DNA from: Toxoplasma gondii ME49
Lineage: Eukaryota; Apicomplexa; Conoidasida; Eucoccidiorida; Sarcocystidae
DNA: 64,000 bases
NCBI RefSeq assembly: GCF_000006565.2
Contig: NC_031475.1
Location: 3,683,189-3,747,188 of the forward strand
Direction of reading: 5' to 3'
Shown here: positions 25,528 to 36,900 of the stretch, piece after piece
Layout: each line of letters opens with the position of its first letter
How positions within the stretch are numbered: position 1 is the stretch's first letter
The notes under the pieces: model-generated
Told to the model about the DNA's origin: nothing
Seen by the model: only the letters and a program-made list of their open reading frames with translations
The model's database searches: none
Translations under genes and position numbers: made by a program

Positions 25528-28500
25528 CATGTACATGTAGGTGTACAACATAATTCATTGAGGGAGGCAGATGGGACGACCAAAGGAGTAGATGAAAACT
25601 GTGGGTCGCGTCAAACAGGATTGTGGCAAAGATGCAACTGGAGAAGAGGAGAAGCGTAGGCCACTGAAAAAAAGAGGAGTTACCTCGAAAGCGTTTGTTG
25701 TTCCTGGGTGTCCTACGTCGTGTGCAAGAGCGGCGATCATGGACGCGGCCTTCTGTGTGGAAGACAAGAGACCCCAGAGCGTCCCGGAACCTTCTTCACT
25801 ATTTGCGCTGATGTGTGTGTGTCCAGCGAAGAGTTGACGCTGGCGTTCCTGTGTCCGCGATGACTCCCCTTGTGTGCCTTCACCACCGAATGCTAGCGAA
25901 CTGCTGCTTGAATGACGTTCAGCTGGTAGAGGCGAAGATGGAAGAGAAGCAATCGAGAGCGAAGATGAGAGAGCCGAGGACCGTCTCGTCCTAGGGCTAG
26001 GGATTCGCAGGAGACACCTGAGCATGTGGGCGACGTCTGCGCCATGCACAGAGTTGTGATAGGGGACCGTGGCGTGGTAACTCAGCGACAGCGTCTCGAG
26101 GAAAGAGCAGAGAAGCGGAGAGACAGACGCAGAATGGAACGGAGAAGGACAGAAGGCACTTAGAGAGGGCCGACGGTGAGCGGTCTTCGCGTGCGGGGTG
26201 GGGACAGACAGTCGGAAGAAGGATGAAATAGACGGCGAGAGACAAAGGAGGGATTCCCCAACCTGAAGAGAAATGAGACCACAGAGCGGAGCAGAGGAAA
26301 AGCAGAGAATGACGACACAGACGAATGAAGGAAGTCCCCATACGGTGACGAAGCACCACTCGACAAACACACGGTGGATCTGAAGAGAGAGACGGAAAAC
26401 ACGACGTCGAAGGGGAAGCCGGTCTCCATAGAAACGCGATCAAGCGGAAGAAGCCAAGAAGATTGAAGCTGTACTCAACAGCCAACAGAATGGAATGGCT
26501 ACTGCCTAGTTGATTCGCCTGCTGTTTCCTCAGTTTCAGTTATCCGCTGGTGCTTGTGCGCTTATTCCAGCGTATGCGTCGCGACTCTTTTTATATCTCT
26601 TGGTATTGTGATCCGCTTCCCATTTCGTTGCTTCGCGTCTTCTGTCTCTCAAGCTTGAGTGCTTTGCTTTTCTCTTGTGAGCTGAGTCTTGCAACCCCCC
26701 CGTGTAGATCTCTCGTACGTCTCGCTAGCTCACTGAGCATTTCAGTTGCGTGTTCCTATGGCCTTTTAGACTCTCCTGCTTTTGCTGGGGTCTCTCAGTT
26801 GTGCGTCGCTGTGGTCTAGCATCCTCCCCACGGTCTCCTGTAGGCGACGTAATTCTGTTTTTCCACCGGGTTTCCTTATAAATCAAGTCTGCGTCTGTGG
26901 CGTCTTCGGTGTCCGTGCTTCCAACCGATGCACACCCTCGAGCATTCTGCTTGCGAGTAGCATCTCGTTTTCGGCGCATTTCGTTTCGTGCAAATCGCAG
27001 ATGGCCACTCTCTTACCGTCTGCAAGGCTCTTCCTCCTGTGCATGCATGGAGCTGGACGAGGTCCAGAGACCAACAAACGCCGATCCGTTCTTTCAGTCG
27101 CTCGATTTGTACTGCTGTCTCCTGCGACGCCACGTAGCTCTTCTGAAAGAGTGTTGACATCTCTGGGCTGCACAGGAACGCACAGCGATGCGCGCAGCTT
27201 CCCCAAGGTGCTTCCCACACAGACGTTGCCGTACCTGTCGAGGAATGCTACTTCTAGAGCTCCGAGGTTACCTCGCATGACCTCTGCAACATATTCTGTC
27301 CTGCCCTTTCTCCGTGTGCCTAGCCGTTTCCCTGAACACCTACCTGCCCCAGTCTTCTTGCTCCTCTGTCGCTTCATCTGCGGCTCTCCGTGCTGCCGTC
27401 CCTCGGTCTCTGGCCTCCGCCTTCCTCTCCTCCGTGTCCACTGTCTTACGAGATTTCTCTCGACCCCCCCCATCGCTGGCTGTCTCCTCGCTATCTGTCG
27501 CCTCGCTAGCTACTTCCTCACTGGCTGTGTTGGTGGTGTCTGTTGCTCCGCTCGCCGTCTCTCCACCGTCGCATGAAGCAAAGTGTGAGGCGAGGCAAGC
27601 ACCTGAAGCTGGGGGGTCGGTTGCCCACATGTTTGGCAGTTTGTGGCGATATGGGTGCTCTCGTTTTGACGCGTAACGAGCGCGAGCGCATTGGTTCGCC
27701 AGATGCTGGAGCGGAAAATAGCTCACAAACGCAGAGGACATTTGTGCATCAAGGGATGGTGCAGGATTGACAGGAGAGTGTCGAAGTTTCCCCTCGTTCT
27801 TCTTTCGGTGTCTCTCATTTCCCCTTCCTCGGTGGCGCTGTTGTCGTCCTCTCTGCCCTTCATTCGCACGTGATCCGCATCTGCCTGGCCCACCCAGTCG
27901 AGCTGACGAGGAACGGAAGGGGCGACAAGAAAGGCCAAAGGAAGACGTCATCGTCTCAGCGCCGAGTCCACAAGGAGCGGGAGACTTGTGTGCAACCCGC
28001 GCGTCTTGACTCGCTTTGTCTCGCTCGTTGCCTGACCTTGCCGAGCTCTCTATCCCATCTGGGGAAGAGACACCTCGAGAAGGCCGAGAGGCGCTGGCAA
28101 CTTGTTTGCCTGGCAAATGCAAGACATCCTGGTGCTGCGGCTCTCCTAACAAAAGTAAAGAGCGGTAGCTGCTCCCTGTTCCGTCGTCTTCTTCGTCCCC
28201 AATGTAAAAGTACATCGGAGCCAGAGCATCGAGTTGCATCCCTTCATCTCCAGGGTCCTTTCGTACCTCCTGTGTCACTGTCCACGCACGATGTGCACGG
28301 GGGGCGGGTGAGCTCTGCTGTGGGACTGTAGACAAGCCGTTAGGCGGGGAAGAGGACTCTGAGGCGGAAGTGACACCCCGGCCGAGGAGAATGGGGCAGC
28401 TCAACGCCGCTTCGGTGGACTCAAGAAGTTGCGAAGCGGTTGAGTTTCGTCTCTTCAGTTTTCTCCCATTTTCGTCTGATGTGTTTCGACTGTCCCGCTC

Positions 28501-31500
28501 GGAGCCGCTCTCGTCCTGCACCTCTGTATCAGACGTGCCATCTTTCGAGCTTCCGTCATCTGCGTTCACTCTCTTCTTTGCATCTGGTGGACACTCTTTC
28601 GTTCTCCTTCGAGTCCGGCCTTCGCCTCTGTTGCTCTCTCTGCCTCTGTCTTCCTGATCTGTCACCCTCTCTCCGACTCCCCACGTCTCTCCGCGGTCCA
28701 TCCTTTCCTTCTGGGTCTCCTCGCTCTTCGTCGCTTGGAGTTCCCCCCCAGCGGCGGTTCTCGTTTGCCCGCTGGGAGACCAGGACCCGGCGGTGCCTTC
28801 TCTGTCACCTTGCACGATTGATGAGAAGAGCGAAGCAGGCTCATGGAGATCCTCCATACGCCAGGGTTGCATGCCGAGTGCGGTCTTTACATTCGTCCAG
28901 TCCGTCTTGGATGTCTGCCGTTTCTTCTTCTTCCTCAGGGTCGCGTAGGCATCCACGAGCACGTTTACATCCGTTCCCCGTGGGGAGATGCTGCGAGTGT
29001 GTCGGCCGTCAAGCGCCGCCCTGAACGACGACGCAGAAGGCTGGAAGGACGCGTGTCCATGGCCTGACAACTCCGACCCAAGAAAGAGACGAAAGGCTGA
29101 CGAGGACGCATTCCTTCCCCTCTCACGTTTCTGTCTGGCAGGCACGAAGACGGAAACGGACTGGACGGGAACAGCCGAGGAGGCAGCGACAAAACGAGCG
29201 TTGCAGTCGGCACTCTGCGAAGTCGCAGGACCGGCTGCGGAGCCAGAGACGGAGCTCCCTCGCGCAGACAGGGTCAGCGGGGGATTGAAACGCGATGACG
29301 CTTCAGGGCGGGAAGAAAAATTGGGCGACGCAGAAGAGTTCTGCTTGCATGCGAATGTGGTCATTTCATCACGTAGGAATATGGGGCGCCTATTTGAAGC
29401 TGTTGCTGAACTGAGGAGAGCTGGGCCACCGTCTGCTACCGGAGAGGTAGGAGGCGAGGAGGCACACGATGGCGAACACGACTCTTCGGGGAGAGAGGCC
29501 TGAGCGGCATACAGCGAAGACAATGCAGGTGAGGAGTGGATGGGTGACGACGTTTGAAAAAAGCTGTTTCTGAAAACAGTCAAAAAAGTCGGTGGTGGTC
29601 TCCGAGTATGTACCACTGCGTGCGCAGTCGCGGCAGCGGTTAGCCGAGACAGAACGACGCACACCGACGAAGGGAAAAAACGCACAGCAAGAAGAAACGA
29701 ACAACTGGAAGCGACAGCTTGCAGGGCCGTGAAACAGGTCAGTGCACGGGGGCAGTGATGCAAGACACGAAAAATAGGGCGAGGAGAGACGACACAGTGT
29801 AGACGATGCAACGAGAGGCCATGTTCTAAAACGAGGCTCGGCGCGCGTATGACATTGCCACAAACGATTTCGTGTTTCAAGCATCCAGCTGCTTTCCTCT
29901 CTGTCAGCGACCATCTGTTTTCTTTTGTCCTGGCAGTCGTAGGTCATCTGCCCACCACATTTCGTTTTGAAGCGACCGTCACAACACCAGTGTTACGAGC
30001 GGGCCTATTTCATTTGCTCGCAGCAGTTAAAACCCAAAACACTATCTGGTCTACCTGTGTGTCGTTTGCGCTTTGCCCTCTTTCGGTATCTCACATCCTC
30101 GCGGGAGGGGGGGGGCCTGTCCTTTCCCTCGCTTCGTGTTCTGTCCTTTGGGACATACGCGAGCCGAGGTTTCAAAGAAAGTGGAGAGAGAACGGGCAAA
30201 CATTAGAAAGCGCGTTCCTCTTTTTTCCTCTTCCATCCTCTTTCAGCCTCCTGCATCCTCTTTCCTTGCTTCTTTCAGTCCTTCGCCCCATTCGGCTCTG
30301 CGTCTGTCTGTTCGCTGCGGACGTTTTGTAAAATGCATTCATAACGCGGCTCCTCCCATTAGGTTACATTTATCTCTCTACGCCTCGGGGCACCCTTTTC
30401 CCAGCCGTGTTGTTTTTTCGGCGTTTCTCTATTGTTGATGCGTTGTTCCGAGTACCCGTAAAACAGCGCTGATGTCGACTTTGAGCAGACCGCCGAGATC
30501 TCCTAACTGGCGTTTCACCTCCTGCACGTCTTGCATAACCTGGTCCACTTCGGTGCACATCCACACTCCCCATAGACCGGACACGCGGCTGCCTTCTGCT
30601 TCACGTCTTCCGTCTTCGCCATTGTCTTGCTTTGCTGGTCGGTTCACTCCTTCTGCCCCGTCGCCGCCTCTCTTTCTCTGTGTGCCCTCTGGGGCGCTGC
30701 CCGCCTTTCGTTGTGAAGAAAGAATGGACGGAAGGAATCGAGATATCGCAGCGGTGACCCCGTCTCTGTCGCTCGTCTCGCTCTGCTCTCGAACCGCGGT
30801 GGATGGCCGTTCGATCCGCCACCAGAGCCTCTCCAGGTGGGTACCTGTCCGAGCGAGCGTAGGTGCAGCAAGAGACACGCAGCATGCAAAGCCACACAAG
30901 AGAGGGGTGAGAGGAAAAAGCGGAGATCCGTATATGGACCCCTGCCGACGAATAACGATGCTTGAGACGCCACGACTGCAGAAAGCAGCAGGAACCTCCT
31001 CCATCTGTTGTTACGGTCTTTGTAAATCCAACTCCTTGAGTATTACTAGCTTCAGCAGGCTACACGAATGTTAACGTTGAACGGGAAAGAGCCGGCTGCT
31101 CTCTCACTGCAAAGCAGACTGCTGTTTCGGGGGGTCAAAGAACGAGAAACAATGAACACAAGGAAACGCAGAATACGATCTACAGACACTGTCTACGTGT
31201 ACCTTTCCTTTTCGAGGCTTGGGCGGAGACACTAGAGTAATGTTGGACATTGGCTGATGAAAGGAGACCGGGAACAATTTGAGATTTCACAGAGGAGAGA
31301 GCGGTTTTGACGTTGGCCATCCGTTGCAACGAATCCTCTAGGGAGTTCATCACGGATTCCAAGGCTGTGGGTGGCGTAGGTGGTGGAGGCAGCGAAGCCG
31401 CGGTCGCTAGTCGGGCTCGAAGGGCTTCCACTGATGCCTGCGCCTGGATCATGCCCTGGCATTGAAGGCGAAGCTGAAGCTCCAGTGCACGACGCCCTAA

Positions 31501-33972
31501 AGGCAGCAGTAGAAACAGCCATGAAACACGAGGGAGAGACAAAACATACTACAAGTTCGTTTAAATGACTTCTCGCTCCTTTTGTCAAAACTACAGCGTG
31601 ACTTTGTGGCTAGGTGTCCTCACCAGCGAGCGCGAGATAGGCGAGGAGCATAAGAAGAAGGCCGTTGATTATACTAGGACGAAGGCCGTCTGCGCCACCC
31701 GTGAGAAGTGTCGCAGCTTGGAAAGAAGCGACAGCCACTAGGCACACTGGCCACAGGCATATGTCACTGGACGCAGAAGCGGAGCACAGCGAAGCACCCA
31801 CGAGGAAACGAAGCTTGGCGTCTAGTTTGAAAACGACATGCGAAGCAAATGAAGAGAGACAAAAAGACATTCTCATACAGACAAACCGATGCACCTGCAG
31901 AAAGCAACTGCAACGCCGCACGCCTGGCTTCACTGTGTCAGCTACGTACAGGCGCTTCTGCTAAACGGCGGGACAGTGGTAGGATACTACGGGGTCACTG
32001 TTTCAACAAGTATGAATTAAGATACGATTGCTATGCAGGCAAGCAACAGCATGCTTTTACAGGCGTATGCAAACGCACGATTGTGCATACAATTGAAAGA
32101 CAGATGACAGAGTTTAGAGATCGATACGCATCGAGTTTCCCGGGGCGGTAAGATGCATCTGAGGAACGTTTTTAAGACACAGATACACAGACACTCATCT
32201 GTATTAGGAAGGAACGTTTTATCTTCAAGCTGATAGGAGAGTGTTACGAGACGTATAGATATGTAGAGAGAGGCATAGACCCCACTGTTCTTTTTCTCTG
32301 TCGAGCCTTGTTACGGACCGGACTGGTATGAAGATCGCAACGGAGAAGAGGAGCGCCGTCAAAGCCATAAGAACGGGGCCATCAGAGAAGCTGTCTCGTC
32401 CCCATGTCTCTTGAGGTGAGAGGCCTAAGAGTGCTGCGACACGATAGTGGTCGCAGAGAAGAGGGAGAAGTAAGGTGTACAGGCATCCACTGATGCAGAG
32501 GCAGCTTTCGAGAAGAGGGATAAAGGCAGAAACGTGAGACAGAATAAAGAGAAGAGTGAAAACCATGACAAGAGTGAACGTTCCCACAGTATAGAGGAGA
32601 TGTGGAGTATGCAAAAGTGGCGCAAACTGGGGTGTGGAGACGCGAGTCATTACGAACTCCAGAACCAGCGAGCAGACGGGGATGCTCACAGTCCACCAGA
32701 TGTTCCTTTGCAGCTGGTGCTGAAAACAAACACATTAAAGCAGACAACTGCGGCAACAAGAACTCAAGACGTGCGCCTATTCATGGGATGAAGAACGAAC
32801 AGTACACACATTCATGGGGAAGGAAGATTGCGACATACGGTGTGGTGACCGCAAGCACCATCACGAACCAGCTTTTGTGAGAACCTTTACAGATGCGTGT
32901 GCAAGGCCAACCTTGAAAATGGGACACATGAATGTGCATGCGGCGCGCATCTAGCGATTCGCTTTGCTTCAGGTGTCAGCCGGCTTATTACGTAGTGACA
33001 AGGACACGAACTGCGGGCTTTTTACGGGAGCGTGGTAGGGAGGCATACCTCACGGCGGATTCTTCACGCAGTTGAAGATTCTTCAAGTAAAGACATGTTT
33101 GGGTAGACACCGTGTCTGATGTTGCATAGTTCTATGCAGATAGAAATGTTCTTGTGCTTTACAGTGGATTGCTGCTCGCACCAAATCTAACTTCAGGGGG
33201 TTTACGGAATGTGGTCGCGTGTGTATGACAAGATTCTACTTCCACTGAGATACAGAGTGCTGCAGATGCTTCCGTCCAGGTCTCGCGTGCAGGTAGATAT
33301 ATTCCTACTGCTCATCGACAATTATGTCTGTAAGCCGTAAAGAGCCGTATCCGGCAACTTCCCTCTCACAGGGTTTACCTGAATTGTTGAAGCGAATTTT
33401 TCTTCATCGCGTGGATCCTCAAATCTCAATGGTACCGGCAGCATAACCCGCAGAATCTTCCGGAGTGGCCTATGCTTCCAGCAGGTTTCTTTCCTACTCT
33501 TTCCGTTTTCCGTTTTTCTTCTGATTTTGATTCTCCACCCCTCAGCGGCGGTCGAACTGTTGTTTTCATCCTGACACTTCAGGGCCGAGTATGGCTGAAG
33601 CGGACGCGTTTTCCTGCAATCTAGACTCTCAGATTCTGCTGGGTACTCGTGTGTTTCTGGCATTTCGGCAGGAAAGAAAGCAGAGCGCGACTGAACAACT
33701 TCAGGGACAGTTTCATCGGCATTTGCAATCTCGTCCTTATTGAAACGTTTCTGAAGGCTCCTCAGGAGGCGGTACTGAGATCCATTTTTATGTGGATTTT
33801 CAGTCCTTTTCTCTGTGCCCCGCTCTATCGCAGTGACATCACCCACAAAATGCCCAATTGGTTGTCTTGTTGAAGACGGCGTTGTTATGCACTTCATCGC
33901 GTCTCCTTGAGATTCACTGGATTCTGTCTGATGTGGTACCACACTGAGGGGGAATGAGTTTACTCCTTCCAT
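21098..33972 (-). CDS. Large polytopic 3',5'-cyclic-nucleotide phosphodiesterase (class I PDE)
   Basis: It hydrolyses cAMP and/or cGMP; specificity cannot be read here. Fourteen minus-strand exons agree in phase: 33972-33379, 33131-33049, 32871-32839, 32705-32315, 31894-31624, 31496-31203, 30844-30456, 29499-27344, 27167-27017, 26262-25684, 24916-24465, 23995-23870, 23662-23560 and 22657-21098 (about 2,393 aa). A soluble N-terminus (1-225) precedes several membrane spans (about 226-457), a helical part, then a long charged, low-complexity exon (about 686-1403). The catalytic domain (about 1,410-1,900) contains [92 protein letters not shown] and SSQAGFLQ. The metal-binding His/Asp set and the purine-site Gln are therefore all visible. 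Coding insertions split the domain between HMLRCLL and [11 protein letters not shown], and between SVAFFLL and YYRNFRKEV. The 520-residue tail is low complexity. The exon 3/4 border and the start of exon 8 are the least certain. Confidence 0.9.
25045..25174. repeat. Pair of long (TA)n microsatellites
   Basis: Two TA tracts (about 25045-25084 and 25103-25174) with short tac interruptions, in the intron between the two catalytic exons 26262-25684 and 24916-24465 of the phosphodiesterase gene. Confidence 0.95.
25480..25528. repeat. (TA)n microsatellite
   Basis: A third TA tract in the same phosphodiesterase intron (24917-25683), about 300 bp from the previous pair. Confidence 0.95.
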
Positions 33973-36900
33973 GTCGCTTGAGATAACACAACTAACAGCT
34001 CCATAGTTCGCATCTGCACTGCGTCCATTAGTTCATTCTGCTGCCTCATTATCGACAACAGAAGGAACACAATAGTCTTTTGTTTCCCCTCCAGCCTGCG
34101 ATCATGTGTGCAGGAATAGGGGAATAGATCCTGGAAGCGTCGTTCCAGTTCCTTATCCTTCGGGTACTGTGCAACACCCCGGGGCACAGCTGCCCAACAA
34201 GCGACGTCCGACACTGCTCAGGTGTGTCCGGTATGTCCCTGAGCGCTACGCGGAGTTTCCATGTGTATGGAAAGAACGCGTGTAGCAGCGAAAGGAGGCA
34301 AACAAACAGTGCCTCTTGTTCCCCTCTCTGTTCTTCCGTCCCAGCCTACGTTCCGGTTCTTACATAACACTCCCTTCACCGCATTCCACTACCACCTCTG
34401 CATTCTGCGCGTGCTCATCTACTGCGGAACTCTTGACAGCTACACACTCAAGCACGCCATCTCCAAACTTTATCATGTGATCAGCCGAACCAATGAGGCA
34501 AGTCAAGCATATGGGAGGGCTCGAAATTCTCACACGAAAAAACCGACTACTGTTCAGGAAAGCGTGCACATTGGGAAAGAAAGCTGAGACCAATAGATAA
34601 TTTTAGCTTTCGTTGAGCAAAAGATACTGTTAGCGTTGGGTCTCAACGATGGGGCAGTCTTGAAGTTCTGCCGCGAGCGTCTGGTTTTCTGTGGAACTGG
34701 TTGCCTCGGGAAGGGTCGGCAAAGAAGTAGGAAAAGGAGTCATACTTGCTTCTTTCCGTCCAAACTGTCAAGTGGTTCCGGAGGCGTCTGTCATTACCAC
34801 ATGCAACCGTACTCGCTTCTGCCGGGCTGGTGAGAGGCTCTACCAGCTTCGTCCTCTTTAGCTCGTCCTTGTGCCGACGTCATGCCTTCTTTCGGAGGCT
34901 TTAAGCAGTCTGGTATTGGATTTTTCTACTGGGTCACACGCAGTGGACAGTACTACTCCTTGGTTGTTTCGTCTTACCTTTTGGTATGAAATTAGATAAT
35001 CGGCCACTCCCTCAGTCTTTGTCAAACCAAGGTATTTCGTTACATTGATTTTCATAGATGGACGATTCAACAGGGTGACATTTGTTTGCCAGTGCCTCGG
35101 GTGTGGTCGGAAACTGGACTCATTAAGATAAAGTTCAACGACTAGGGGTTTTAACCGCTAGAAAGTTTGACGAAGTCATAGCTCCTGGCACTTGCAAAGA
35201 CGCGATTAGATCGTCCCTAGTCCGCTTAAGGCGTTCTCCAAGGCCCACGCCAGAGGACATACGGAGGCATGTCACAAGAATCTGCGTCTGGGAACAGGCA
35301 GGCGCTCTTAATAAAGAAAGAAGAGCGACAGCGAGATATGGCTTTGCCTGGCACACTAACTCACATGGTGCACCAATCAACAGTCAATAAATGTTACTTG
35401 CGTATGACCTTGCCAACTGGAGAACTGAGACAAATAATCTTACAAAGGCGTTGTCAAGTTAAAGCGAAGAAAAGGCTAACATAAGTAGAAGACGGTTGAA
35501 GTCAAAAACGACACAGTAGATTACAGTACGAAAAGCAGGCAAGATCAAAAACCCAGACCATGGGCAGTTGCTTTTTGTCAGTCAACTCGTCATGAAGTAG
35601 AACGCAGCTATTGTCGTAAGGGCAAGGGCAACCGGTTCTCGCTGTAACGCAGACGCGAATAGTTTTTCAAAACATGCGGTGCTTTACAAACTGGAGTGCA
35701 CAGCAAGAACGACGGGATGGCAGACAAAATCTACAAACAACAGGCATGCTGCCCCGTCTGTATGTATCATACTGAACAACGGCTTGTTGAAGGTGGGAGG
35801 AGATCCTCAGCTGACAGATATCGTCGATTGGCTTCCTCTTGAGGTTCCTGACGGTCGAAAAGTAGCGCCGCCAGCCGGCGGGATGCAACAATCGCTGGCA
35901 TTATTGCTTGTAGCTGTTAATATACGACAACGACATTGCGAAAGCTTACAGACGCTTAAGCTGAGAAACACGGATAATGTTCTAGTCAGCTCACGCACCA
36001 GTGCCCAGCTTCGGAACCCAGAAACGCCCGTTGAAAGACTTTTCCCTGTCCATACGCACCGCCAGTCAATGAGAACCGTCGCGTGTCACCACCCGTCCCC
36101 TCTGTGAAAGCTGTTAGCGCATGATCAAAGGAAAAACAAACCAGTAAATTACTCTAGGGAACCTCATTCTGGATATCGAAGATAGATGGTCATTCGGGAT
36201 GGCTCTAGGTAACCATATCTCGATGTCACACTGCGACGTCGATTTTGTGAAATCTTCTTACGTCCTTCAAAGCTATCTGTTGCCGCGTACTATCGTACTG
36301 GATGACCGAGCTTGCTGAGCCTGCAAAAAGCGCCCCCGCAACAGTCGCACAGTTTCCACTGGGTGGGTCGACTAAGGCAAGCGGGGTTCGCTGTGCTCAT
36401 TCATCGCTGATGCAGTGGGGCAACCATTCTCCAGAAGAGAAATGGAACGCATCATATGGTTGAAGAGGTAAGAAATTATCCGCACGCAACGGGGATTCAA
36501 GCAAGATGGTAGGTAGCAGCTGCCAATCGTGCTGGGAACGCCTCTGAGAGAATGACCAAAACGCAGCCACACTGGGAGTCTACCTGAGTCACAGATACAC
36601 CAAAAAATAATCGAAAATTGCCAGGTGTCTTCTTCGACACAATCGAAAGACACATCACTTTCTCTCTTCGAAGGCGTTAAAAGCCAGCCAACATCAAATG
36701 CAAACGCGAGGGGGGACATGCAGGAAGTCCTACGTATATGATGTAGAATGGGATGAAAAGACTGGCAGCGACATTCGCTGAATTTCAACATTTGCCAAGC
36801 GCGAACAATTCACAAATTGAAGGTGTATATGTGATGCAGTATTATGTGATGTTCTGCTCCAAGCATAACTGTCAAGTCTTTGACTGTGGTTCGAATCGTG

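Noticed and set aside
36888..36897. tRNA B-box-like word (ggttcgaatc)
   Set aside because: No A box, no acceptor stem pairing and no cloverleaf could be drawn around it.
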